From Candidatus Magasanikbacteria bacterium GW2011_GWA2_37_8 (GTDB lineage: Bacteria > Patescibacteriota > Patescibacteriia > Magasanikbacterales > GWA2-37-8), in NCBI GenBank assembly GCA_000992085.1, contig LBTN01000001.1, positions 1 through 37,179 of the forward strand: a stretch of DNA of 37,179 nt, written 5' to 3'. Shown here in pieces: positions 26,513 to 36,500 of the stretch. Within the stretch, counting starts at the first letter, position 1. Every line of letters starts with the position of its first letter. The position numbers were made by a program, and so were the translations under genes. The notes under the pieces were generated by a model. The model made no database searches. It saw only the letters and a list, made by a program, of their open reading frames with translations, and had not been told where the DNA came from.

Positions 26513-26956
26513 CTAATTTTTTAAAGTTCTCTGCAATTCTCTTTCGTTATCGCGCTTTTTTATGGTTTCGCGTTTGTCGTGTAATTTCTTGCCACGACCG
26601 ACTCCGATTTGAACCTTAACAAAGCGGAGTTTAGTATACACTGAAAGAGGTACAATTGTCAAGCCCTTTTCCATGGTTTTTGTCTGTAAATGGCGGAGTT
26701 CTTTTTTATGAAGCAAAATTTCGCGATTGGCAGTAGGATCGTAGTCGGGCATAGGCCCAGCTGGCTGGTATTTGGAGATATGGGCGTTGGTAAGCCAAGC
26801 CTTATTATTATGAAAAGTGATATAAGCCCCTTTTAAACTAATATGGCCATTTTTGACAGATTTTACCTCTTGGCCGGTTAATTTTAAGCCAGCTTCGAAT
26901 TTCTCGAGGATTTCATAGTCAAAAAATGCTTTTTTATTAGTGGCTAAATCGGTCAT
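26513..26956 (-). CDS. smpB: SsrA-binding protein SmpB
   Basis: TNKKAFFDYEILEKFEAGLKLTGQEVKSVKNGHISLKGAYI, KELRHLQTKTMEKGLTIVPLSVY, GVGRGKKLHDKRETIKKRDNERELQR. Confidence 0.96.
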   Translation of the reverse strand: MTDLATNKKAFFDYEILEKFEAGLKLTGQEVKSVKNGHISLKGAYITFHNNKAWLTNAHISKYQPAGPMPDYDPTANREILLHKKELRHLQTKTMEKGLTIVPLSVYTKLRFVKVQIGVGRGKKLHDKRETIKKRDNERELQRTLKN

Positions 26957-27002
26957 ATTGTTATCATATTAACAGGTTTTTTAGTAAAAAGCAAACTGTT
27001 GT

Positions 27003-27072
27003 TAGTTCATAGCCAATAGTTCATAGCCAATAGGCCTGTAACTATGAACTATTGGCTGTTGGCTATGAACTA
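27003..27072. repeat. GCCAATAG dispersed repeat, inverted pair (copy d)
   Basis: TAGTTCATAGCCAATAGTTCATAGCCAATAG / CTATGAACTATTGGCTGTTGGCTATGAACTA in the divergent smpB-membrane protein spacer. Confidence 0.8.
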
Positions 27073-27117
27073 AGTTACTATTTACTAATACTAATTTTTT
27101 TGCTACAATTGTTCTAT

Positions 27118-27912
27118 ATGAAATTACCTCAAAATCTATCTTTCCATCCCAAATTAGCGGCTGCTTTTGAAGTTATTTTTGGAGCCATTTTTATTTGGTG
27201 GCTTGGTCTGATTGGTGCTTGGTGGATTTTGTTCGTTTGGGCAGGATTTCGGTTGTTGTTTTGGGCAGTTTTGGTGCGATTGGTTAGTTATCCTACCGAG
27301 GTTAATCGCTGGCATCATTTTGTTTCTTTGTTTTTCTTTGGTTTAGGGGCTTTGTCTTTTATTCTGTTTGTAGAATGGGGTTGGACTGTTTGGCTTTTAC
27401 GTTTGGCCTTTGTGTTTGGTCCAGCTTTAAGTTTTTGGTTAGTACCAGTTAAAGGTAACGAGCTTTCTTTTGTACTGAAGCCATATCGTCGTTGGCAATT
27501 TTTATCGTGTGTATTTGGTTTGGCAGGAATTTGGAGTGGGGTATATGCTGTATTATCGTTACAGATTTTTAATATTAATCGATGGTGGTGGTTTTTGTCT
27601 GCCACTGTTTTGTCTGCTTTATTAGCTGGTTGGTGGTGGAAAGAATATGGAATTTTGCGTGATAAGAAATTTTTATTATGGCAAATTGTGTTAGGTATAA
27701 TATTTTTAGAAACAGCTTGGGCGATTTCGCTTTGGCCGTTAGGGTTTTTTATTAACGGGTTATTATTATCTTGGTTTTGGTATGTGTTATGGTTGTTAGG
27801 TCGATTTCAGCTATCTAAACTAGGTGTAAATTGGAAAAAACAAACCCCATTCCTTATTATTAACTTTGTTTTATTAATTTTGTTTTTACTGCTAATAGCC
27901 AGATGGAAATAG
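27118..27912 (+). CDS. hypothetical Trp-rich polytopic membrane protein
   Basis: ORF start corrected to MKLPQNLSF (27118) because the listed start lies in a repeat; TTGCTACAATTG promoter-like sequence just upstream; multiple TM helices. Confidence 0.65.
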   Translation: MKLPQNLSFHPKLAAAFEVIFGAIFIWWLGLIGAWWILFVWAGFRLLFWAVLVRLVSYPTEVNRWHHFVSLFFFGLGALSFILFVEWGWTVWLLRLAFVFGPALSFWLVPVKGNELSFVLKPYRRWQFLSCVFGLAGIWSGVYAVLSLQIFNINRWWWFLSATVLSALLAGWWWKEYGILRDKKFLLWQIVLGIIFLETAWAISLWPLGFFINGLLLSWFWYVLWLLGRFQLSKLGVNWKKQTPFLIINFVLLILFLLLIARWK

Positions 27913-27914
27913 GG

Positions 27915-28002
27915 TTGAATTTTTAATTTTGTAATTTTTAATTTTTAAATAATGACAAAATGTCTCGATTTTTAAAAATTAAAAATTAAAAATTAAAAAT
28001 TT
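27915..28002. repeat. AT-rich long palindromic dispersed repeat, copy B (inverted relative to copy A)
   Basis: Reverse complement shares the 27-nt core AGACATTTTGTCATTATTTAAAAATTA and flanking ATTTTTA iterations with 12621-12710. Confidence 0.8.
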
Positions 28003-28004
28003 CT

Positions 28005-29096
28005 ATGCCCATTCCACCTCATTTACCACCACCAGTTTGCAATGTCGAACATTATCACAAATGGCAACGCGTAAAGCTTTTGACAGCCGCAGCTTTTTTT
28101 GGTGTTGTAGCCGGGCTGTCGGGTGCAGCCATGATGATTGGCTGGATTTGGCCTGGTTTTGGCGGGGGGAATAACTGGATAACATCTCAAAGTGTAATTA
28201 AAGATCGCAATCAATTATCCGATAGTTTGCGTCATGAAATTGAAGAAAAAATTACTACTGTTTATTCTCAAGAAAATACTGCCGGAGCAGTTGGATTTTT
28301 GGCGACAAAAAATCGTATTGGCCAGGCGGTTTTTATTACTTCCGACGGCTGGATGGTGATGCAAAAACCCAGCCAGCTAAATTATAAAACTTGGCGGTTA
28401 TTGCTTTCTGATGGCTCGGTTTACGGTGTTTCTAAAGTGGTTGCAGATAATCGTTCAGAAATTTTACTTTTAAAAGTTGGTGCTTTACCCAATGGTAAAT
28501 CTTTGGTAAATGCTCAATTTAAAGTAACTTCGTTTGCTCCTAAAGTTAAAGTAAATGATGATAACTTTATTTTTTCTAATAATCGCTGGCAATGGGCGTA
28601 TATTCAAGAAGCAGTGGCTAAAAATTTGGTTTTACCTCATTTAGACACAGCACCTACTGATACTTTTCTAACGTCAGGTAATTTTGCATCCGGGTCATTA
28701 AGTTTTAACAATGACGGTCAGTTACAGGGTATTGTTCGCTCCGACGGGTTGCTCTTGCCATCTTTTTATATTGATTTGTTATCCAATCGATTTTTAGCGG
28801 CCCAAGAACAATTTAGTTATTCTTCTTTAGGTGTGGAAGGTTGGTTTTCTACCGAGCAACCATTGTTAATTAAAAATCAGGCGGTGGTTGGATTTTATGT
28901 TAACAAAATATTAACAACAGGCAATTTGTTACATGTAGGTGATATTGTTAGTAAAATTAACGGACAAATTGCAGATCAGGCAAATTTGTGGTATACTATT
29001 TATAACACTCCAATAGGAGATACGGTTAAGTTGCAGATTTTGCGCGGTGGAAAAGAAATGGTTGTTGATGTAAAGGTAGTGGAAGTTAAAGGTTAG
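28005..29096 (+). CDS. membrane-anchored HtrA-like trypsin-fold/PDZ protein, apparently catalytically inactive
   Basis: N-terminal TM; FITSDGWMVMQKPSQL...LLSDGSVYGVSKVVADNRSEILLLKV aligns by eye with HtrA xITxDGYILTNNHVV...LxDGRxYxAKVVGxDxRSDIALLKI; C-terminal PDZ GNLLHVGDIVSKINGQIADQANLWYTIYNTPIGDTVKLQILRGGKE. Confidence 0.75.
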   Translation: MPIPPHLPPPVCNVEHYHKWQRVKLLTAAAFFGVVAGLSGAAMMIGWIWPGFGGGNNWITSQSVIKDRNQLSDSLRHEIEEKITTVYSQENTAGAVGFLATKNRIGQAVFITSDGWMVMQKPSQLNYKTWRLLLSDGSVYGVSKVVADNRSEILLLKVGALPNGKSLVNAQFKVTSFAPKVKVNDDNFIFSNNRWQWAYIQEAVAKNLVLPHLDTAPTDTFLTSGNFASGSLSFNNDGQLQGIVRSDGLLLPSFYIDLLSNRFLAAQEQFSYSSLGVEGWFSTEQPLLIKNQAVVGFYVNKILTTGNLLHVGDIVSKINGQIADQANLWYTIYNTPIGDTVKLQILRGGKEMVVDVKVVEVKG

Positions 29097-29178
29097 AAAA
29101 GTAGAGGTATTAAAAATTAATAATTTCCCGCCGAAGGACGGATCCCACCTTGTGTGGGGTAAATTAAAAATCAAATTT

Positions 29179-29787
29179 ATGTTGCATCTTCTTCGCAAGC
29201 ACCTCAAAATCATTATTGTCTGGGGCGTTATTTTTGCTATGCTTTCGCTCGTGGTAAGTTTGTTGTTTCCCAGCCAATATAGTGCTAGCTCACAAGTATT
29301 AATTATTACTCGTGATAAAACCGGGGTTGATCCATACACCCAAATCAAATCTTCCGAACGCATTGGCGAAAATTTGGCTCAAGTAATGAAAACAACCGAT
29401 TTTTACAATAAAGTAATGGAAAATACCAATGTGGTTTTTGATAAAACTCGTTGGCAAAATTTATCTGATCGCGATCAACGTAAGAATTGGAAAAAAGATG
29501 TACAAGGCAGCATGGTGTATGGTACAGGTTTGTTAAATATTACAGTATATAGCGGCAATCAAGATGATGCCCGTGCTTTTTCGGATGCAGTTACCCAAAC
29601 CGTTACCACTCGGGGGTGGGAATATATAGGTGGAGATGTAACTGTTAAACCAGTAAACAATGCCTTGGTGTCACGCTTGCCAGATCGTCCAAATTATTTA
29701 GCCAATACCATTATTGGTTTTGTGCTTGGTGTTTTGTTGGCTAGTTGGTGGACAGCGCGCTATAAAAGAGGAATGTTTGGTGTATAA
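29179..29787 (+). CDS. Wzz/YveK-like polysaccharide chain-length/capsule biosynthesis membrane protein
   Basis: Two TM segments flanking a periplasmic-type region: LRKHLKIIIVWGVIFAMLSLVVSLLFPSQYSASSQVLII ... PDRPNYLANTIIGFVLGVLLASWW. Confidence 0.7.
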   Translation: MLHLLRKHLKIIIVWGVIFAMLSLVVSLLFPSQYSASSQVLIITRDKTGVDPYTQIKSSERIGENLAQVMKTTDFYNKVMENTNVVFDKTRWQNLSDRDQRKNWKKDVQGSMVYGTGLLNITVYSGNQDDARAFSDAVTQTVTTRGWEYIGGDVTVKPVNNALVSRLPDRPNYLANTIIGFVLGVLLASWWTARYKRGMFGV

Positions 29788-29809
29788 AAATTAATTATTT
29801 TAAAATTCT

Positions 29810-30202
29810 ATGTTTAATTTTTTTAAAAAAACACAAACAGCTATGCCGGTAAATCAGTCTGCTAATCAGCCTACCGACGAAGAGTTAAAACAAATTTTAA
29901 CTGACGCCGAAAACGATGGCAGACGTTTGGGTGTTTTGATTGCTTCGCTTGATGTTGCCGACGAAGTAAAACAGGCGATTTTGGATATATTACCTCAATT
30001 TACCCCCGAACAATTGCAAAGATTTTTGGCAATTTTGGAAGTGCAATATGCTAATCAAAAAACTGGAAAAATTGATGAAGAATTTGCTAAAGAATTGGAA
30101 ACAATAAAAACCACCCATGATGCTGCCATTGCCACCGCCACCGCCACTGCTCAAAAAGAATTGGAAAAATTGGAAAAAGAAATTAACAAAATGTCCGACT
30201 AA
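29810..30202 (+). CDS. small helical hypothetical protein
   Basis: 130-aa ORF in the co-directional cluster; EELKQILTDAENDGRRLGVLIASLDVADEVKQAILDILPQFTPEQLQRFLAILE and coiled-coil C-terminus. Confidence 0.65.
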   Translation: MFNFFKKTQTAMPVNQSANQPTDEELKQILTDAENDGRRLGVLIASLDVADEVKQAILDILPQFTPEQLQRFLAILEVQYANQKTGKIDEEFAKELETIKTTHDAAIATATATAQKELEKLEKEINKMSD

Positions 30203-30298
30203 GACGGATCCGCCTTGGGCGGAGATAAATAGTTTTTTACTTGTCATCCCGAACGTATGTGATGGATCTCTGTCAAATCAATAATATCACTCAAATAT

Positions 30299-30502
30299 AT
30301 GGGAGGAAATAACCCACAAAATTTAACTGCCGATGAAGCCAAAGCTAACCGCTTGAATTTGTTGTTAGACGAAATTGAAAAAGAAATTGCCGATTTAACC
30401 CGCGATACACAAACGCTAAACGCCGAAGTGCTGGCCGAAATTGATAAAAAGAAAAAAGAAAAAATAATTAATTTTATCAATAAATTACCTAATCAAATTT
30501 AA
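30299..30502 (+). CDS. small coiled-coil hypothetical protein
   Basis: MGGNNPQNLTADEAKANRLNLLLDEIEKEIADLTRDTQTLNAEVLAEIDKKKKEK; stop immediately precedes the 2009-aa ORF start. Confidence 0.6.
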   Translation: MGGNNPQNLTADEAKANRLNLLLDEIEKEIADLTRDTQTLNAEVLAEIDKKKKEKIINFINKLPNQI

Positions 30503-30503
30503 T

Positions 30504-33500
30504 ATGGCTAAAATCACCGGTGAAGGAGTGCGACCAGAAAATATAGACTATGGCATACAAAATGCCGAGCATGCTCAAAATTTTCTTGAAAATGTACAAA
30601 AAAGATTTGAGAGAGTAAGAGGTTTGGCAGGGGGTTTGTATAAGAATGTGCGCGATCTTGAAAAACTAGTTTTTCAATTTGAGCGTTCATTAAAAAAAGA
30701 CGAAAACTATGCTAGTGGCACAGAATTTCACCAAGATTTAAAACGAATAAAAGATAGTTTTAAAGCTGTATTATCTCGTTTAGAAGAAGTAGAGAGTAAA
30801 GTAGTCAAAACTTTGCCAGCGGTTGTGGACAAAGAAAAAGAAAAAATTGCAGACGAAGTTGCTACTGATGAATGGCTGGATCTTACGGGTAAAGTTAAAG
30901 CGGTTGTGGCAGGGAGCGAAAAAACTGTTGGGCCCCACGAAACTGCAATAATTCCTGCAGTAAAGGATACAACATCTAGTGCAGATGTTGGGCCAACCGA
31001 TACACAACAAATAGATTTAGAAGTATTAAAAAAAGCAGAATTTGAGAGGGGTGTAGAAGTGGCTACAGAATTGGCTGATTTAGAAGCGTTGTATAAGTAT
31101 TATCGTTTAAAAGAGAGATCAAAAAACGTTAGTTCAAAAAGATTGGGGGGAATTAAAAAACAATTAAAAAGTTTGGAAGCTATTTTTTCCGAAAAATTAA
31201 AAAGCAAAACTGACAAACAAAAAAATTTAAAAAGTGCTAAAGAAAAATTATTAAGTATTAATGGGGAAGTTATTAAATCGGAAAAAGAAAAGGGCTTACC
31301 AGTTTTTGAGCCAACAGTAATGGTCAAACCCGTGGCAGAAGAAGAATCAAAATTAAAACCAGCAGAATTTAAGAATGATAAAATTGTTTTACCAGATGGT
31401 AAAGTTTTTGATTTAAAAAGAACGGGTTTTAGAGTAGGTGCCGATACAACTACTAGTACCGCCGGAAGATATGGTATTACCAAAGTTGGCGCAAATCAGC
31501 TGGGTGTGGCCGATTTTTCGTTAAAAGTATATCGAGATGCAAAAACAGACCAATATGGCGTGGAACTTTCTTATAAAGTGCCAGGAGAGAAAAAATGGGA
31601 AGATGTTAGTGATATAAAAGGTATTAATCCAAAAGAATTGAAGGCGCAATTAGAATCTAGTATGGCTGGTATTGAGAGTTTGAGCGAGCAATTGGCTAGC
31701 GCGGCAGAAGAAGCGGTGTTGCCAGAGGCAGAGATTGTAGAAGAAGAGCTTGTAACTGGGCCTGAAGCTTTGCCGGTTGATGCGCAAATAGCGGCAGAGG
31801 CAGCAGGTGCCAAAGAATTAGCAGATACGACTAGGGATGAGCGAGCAGAAAAAGTACAACCAGCAGCAGAAATAGAAAATATAAAAAATATCGCCGATGT
31901 TGATTTTGATGCTGAAGAAGATAGGATACATTTTAAAGGTGGTGCAGACTGGGTGGATCTGCGAGTTGGTGGTTTTGGGGTAAAAACAGATAGCGCTGAT
32001 TATGATAACGCTAAATACATTTCGTCTGTTTATTCTATTGGTGATTCTGGTCGTTCGAATTATAGGATAACAATCTACCAAGTAACTCTTGGTGGTGGTA
32101 AATTAGAATACAAATTTGAAGGAACGGATTATGATAGAGAGCCCGGCTCAGGATTTGAAACAAAATCCGAATTAGTTTGGACAGCAGACAAAGGTGGTGC
32201 CCAAGAATTTGTTAAAGCTTTTAAAAACGAATTTCAAAAATTAAAAGATATAGTGGTTGCCAAGAAAGAAGCTATGGAGAAAGAAGAAGCTGGAAAGAAA
32301 AATGTAGCGGATGAGATTTTTGCGCCTGATGCAGAAGAAATAAAAGCACTTACAAAAGAAGAAGCCAAAGAAAAACGTAAACAAGTAGAAAAATTTATCA
32401 AATCAATTGGTGCAAAAAAACGTATATTGGTTTTTAGTAATGGTTTTGAAAGTGGGGAAAAATTAGGTTTGGAAAATTTCAAATTGCAAATTGCAAAATT
32501 ATGGGAGATTTTGAAACAAAGCGATTTTAAAGGAGGGGTATATTTGAGAGCTGGGTATGGTGAACATGGAATTAATAGTGGTAATATAGCCTTAAATTTA
32601 GAATCGGCTGATTGGGAAAGTAAAATTCAGGAATTGATTAAGATATGGTATACAAGAGAAAAAATTAGCAAAGAAGCCAGTGGTTTTTTTAGTGATTTAG
32701 TTATACACAATGACGAAGATAGTTTTACACCAGAAAAGGAACAAGAAACTTTAGATAGGATTAAGGTGTTAAAGAAAATGAAACTACACAAAGCAGTGTC
32801 TAAAGATAATAAGTTTGGTAAAATATTTTTAACAGGTGGCCCGAGTACCTCTAGATATGACGACAGACAAAAACCGCATAGTTTATACTTAAACATAGAA
32901 GGTGATTGGTTGGGCGATTTGGCAAAATTAACCAATTTACCAATAGAACAAATACGCGCAATGGCCGAAAAAGCGGGATTGAAGGCTGAAGAAACAGCGC
33001 CAAATGCAGCAGGTGGTGATGGTAAAAAAGAAGGGGAACCAGTAACCGCTGGATTTACCAAAGAAAAATTCGTGGCACCAGATGGTGCGGTGGTGAATAT
33101 GGAGATTGCTGGGGTGAATTGTAAATTTTCAGCATTTGATGAAGATACTTTGGTATATGAGTATTTTATTGGAGATGATAGAGTGTCTGTTGCTGTTGAT
33201 TTTAACAAGACTAATAAAACGTATGGTTTGAGTATTAGTAATAAAAATGGATATTTTGATGATGAAACTGTTTTTACCGCGTACTCAAATGAAGAACTTG
33301 CTATTAGGTTAGGGTATCTTGTAAAAAGCACAAAAGAATATTTTGTTAAAAAAGGTTTACTTTCAGAATCTGATCAAGAAAATATTGAACCTTTAGATAA
33401 CGTTGATCAAACAGCTGCAAATACCGTAGACACACAAGACAAAAAGAAAACTAGTTGGGGGGAAAGATGGGAACAGGTAAAAGGCATAAAAGAAGCGGTT

Positions 33501-36500
33501 TGGCAAAAAGAAATTGGTTTAGCTTTGGGTGGTGTGGCATATAAAACTGCATCTACTGTTTTTGGTGTTAAATTTTTAACAGATTTGGGTGGGTTAGCCC
33601 ATTATGGTTGGGATACTTTGTATAAGAAAAAATCTGAAGATGTTTTGGCAAAAGGAAATTATGGCGATATTGCTGCTAACTTGCAGGGTGGAAAGGAAAT
33701 TAAAAATATTTTAAAACAGACCGAAGAATTGATTGGTAAAATGGCAGAATTGGCAAAAGTAGCAAAGACTGGTCGTAGCCTTATTGATGCAGTGTCACTT
33801 GCTAATCCAGAATTGTCTGGAACAGATGTTAAAAAAGCCGAAATAGATGGCGCAAAAGCAGAATTAGTAAATAAGATTAATAATGCTAAAAATATTAATC
33901 CAGAAGGCAAAAAAAGATTGTTAGGTCGTGTGGAAGAAATTGTTACAAAATATGAAGCAGAAATTAAAACGGCCGAAGATGAAGCGGCTAAAAAGATGCA
34001 ACAAGAAATTGCCGCGTATTTAACTAAAAAGATTTCGGCTATTAGTATTGCTCGTGATGCTTTGGTAACTGCTACCACGTTTTCGGGTATGCTGGCTACT
34101 AGGGCTGTTATTTATGCTGGCGGTGCAATGATTGAACGCGCTAGAAAAGCATTAAATGAAGTTAAACAAAATAAAGCAGAAGGAGCAGAATATAGCAGAT
34201 TAGATAAATTAAATGCTATTTTAAAAGATGTAACAGTTAACGCTACTATCGAAACTGCGCGCGGTTTGGCTTTGCAAGGTGCGAAAAAAGATGCAGACAT
34301 TACCAAAACTAAAAGAGTAATAGATTTTGTTCAATCGGTGGGTGTGGTAATGCGTGGTTTTGGTATTTATGGAACAGCTGCAAGCGAAGGATCGGGAATG
34401 GGAGAACAGCTTGATAAGTTTTTGGAAAATTTAAAAGAGAATGGATTGCTTAAAACCATGGGTGAAAATTTTTCAAATAATGTTGATAGGGTATTAAGCA
34501 TGCCTGGAAATTTGTGGAGCAAGGTGTTTGGCAAGGGCGAGGTGCCGCCAGCTGATTTGGCAACTAGTAAAGGTAGAGTTGGATATATTAAGTCGGCTAT
34601 GGATCGTATGGCACAAGAGAAAAATAACACTAGCGATCCTGAAAAATTGAAAGAAATTGATAGAGAAATTGCATTAGGAAAAGAGTTGATTGCTAAAGAA
34701 CGAAGTGGTTTAGACGTTAGAAAATTGGGTTATTTTGCAAATGAAAAAGCAGATCCCGAAGCTCCTCAAGGTAGTGGTAATCTGGTAGAAAAAACAGACG
34801 GTAGCACAACATCAAATCCTGACGTTGTTCGGGGTGGTTCTGCAGTGGAACAAACTGGTGATGCGCCTGCAGATGGAGCTGGAGTTAATCCAGAAACATT
34901 AAGAGAGGTAGTTGGTGATTCTTCTGTTCAAGCAGAAGCTGATGCCCTTAAAGCTCAAGGAATTAATGTGTCGGACACTACAATTAAAGAAGTTTTAGAA
35001 AGATCAATACAAATTGGAGAAGAAGAAGGTGTGGTTGAGAGTGATGTTGTAAAAGATCCAGAAGCGTTTCAGAAAATAGTAAAATCGCAATTTTTGGTTA
35101 GACCGGAAATTGTTCAAGAAGTGAATTTAAATTATGTAAATTCGTTTTTAGAAAAACATCCTGGTGCAAATGCGGAAGTGACAATGTTAGCAGAAAAATA
35201 CGGTTTGCCAAAAGATTCGGGAACAGTTCAAAAAATTTATGATTCCGCCAAAGTTTTTGCTGGTAAAGATGTGCAAACTGGTAAAGTAATAGATACTATT
35301 ATCGAAGCTGATGCCAGGCGTAAACTTACAATTTTGGAAGCAATTCTTAATTCTGGTGCTAATGGCAAAGCCAATGCTTTAAGTTATCTAACCGATAAAG
35401 CTGGTTTAAATTTACACGGAGTGGCATTAGAAACTGTTGGTGGAAGCAAAGGTTTGGCCGAGTTGGTAAATAATTATAAATCTTCCGACCCAGAAATGGT
35501 TCAGAAATTATATTTGGCACTAGAACAACAATCTGGCACAACCTTGGCAAATTCTGGTATTGATTTTGCTCATCAAGATCTTTATGCTAAAGGCGAGAAT
35601 GCCCATTTCCTTGGTTTGGATGAAAAAGGTAAGCCGATAATGGAAGAAGGCGAGGCGTATAAGGTGGCGAAAGAAATTAAATCACCAGATGTTTTGGGTG
35701 GACGAGTTCCAGTACCAAAAGGAGAAGAAATTGTAATTGAGAAAGGTGTGTTATTACCGCTTGATACAACACCAACTGGCTCGGCTGCTGTTGTACCAGA
35801 TACATTTGGTGGACACGGCGAAAAAGAATTTAATGCTTACTCCGCTTGGGCAGAAACTGATCCGGGTGCACATATTTTGTTAGATCAAAAAGGTTGGTCA
35901 GAAGAAGAAACTGGTGAATTTTTACAAACTTTTGCCAAAGCTCATCCTGATGCGGATTTGTCTAGGATTGGAAGTGACCCAGACTTAAGCAATCAATTCC
36001 TTGGTTCGTTAGCAATATATGAACCAAAAGGTAGTGATGTCAGTGCAGCTGTTGACCGAGAAATTGCTAGAGTTGCTCAATCAGGTGATGGGACCAGGAT
36101 TGCTGGTACAGAAAATGATGATTGGGTTAACAAAGCTGTAGACAAAGAAGTTGCTAGAGTTGTTGCGAGCGAAAAACCTGTTGAACCAAAACCAACTGCT
36201 GTGCCGGTAGAAGCAACTCCAGAAGTGGTTGGTCCAACACCCAAAGCGCCAATTGTTGTTGGTGAATTAATAAAAGGAAAAGTTGAGGTTAAATTTTTGG
36301 ATGATACAACGGTTCGGGATGTTAATATAAAGAATGCGTATGAACCGAAAATTGACCCTAATGATGCCACTAAGTTGAAGTTAAAAATAGGCAATTCATT
36401 AGTATCTGGCAAGCTAACGCATGTTGAAATATCAGGAATAACTAAGCCAGCTTTTGAATATACTAATGATGATGGCAGTACTACGAAGCTTGGTTTTGAC

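Noticed and set aside
27003-27072. Tandem GCCAATAG units considered as a CRISPR array
   Set aside because: Units are contiguous without unique spacers, one half is inverted, and no cas genes are present in the window.
27052-27117. N-terminal extension MAVGYELSYYLLILIFLLQLFY of the 286-aa ORF
   Set aside because: Encoded by the GCCAATAG repeat and promoter-like region; ATG at 27118 is more plausible.
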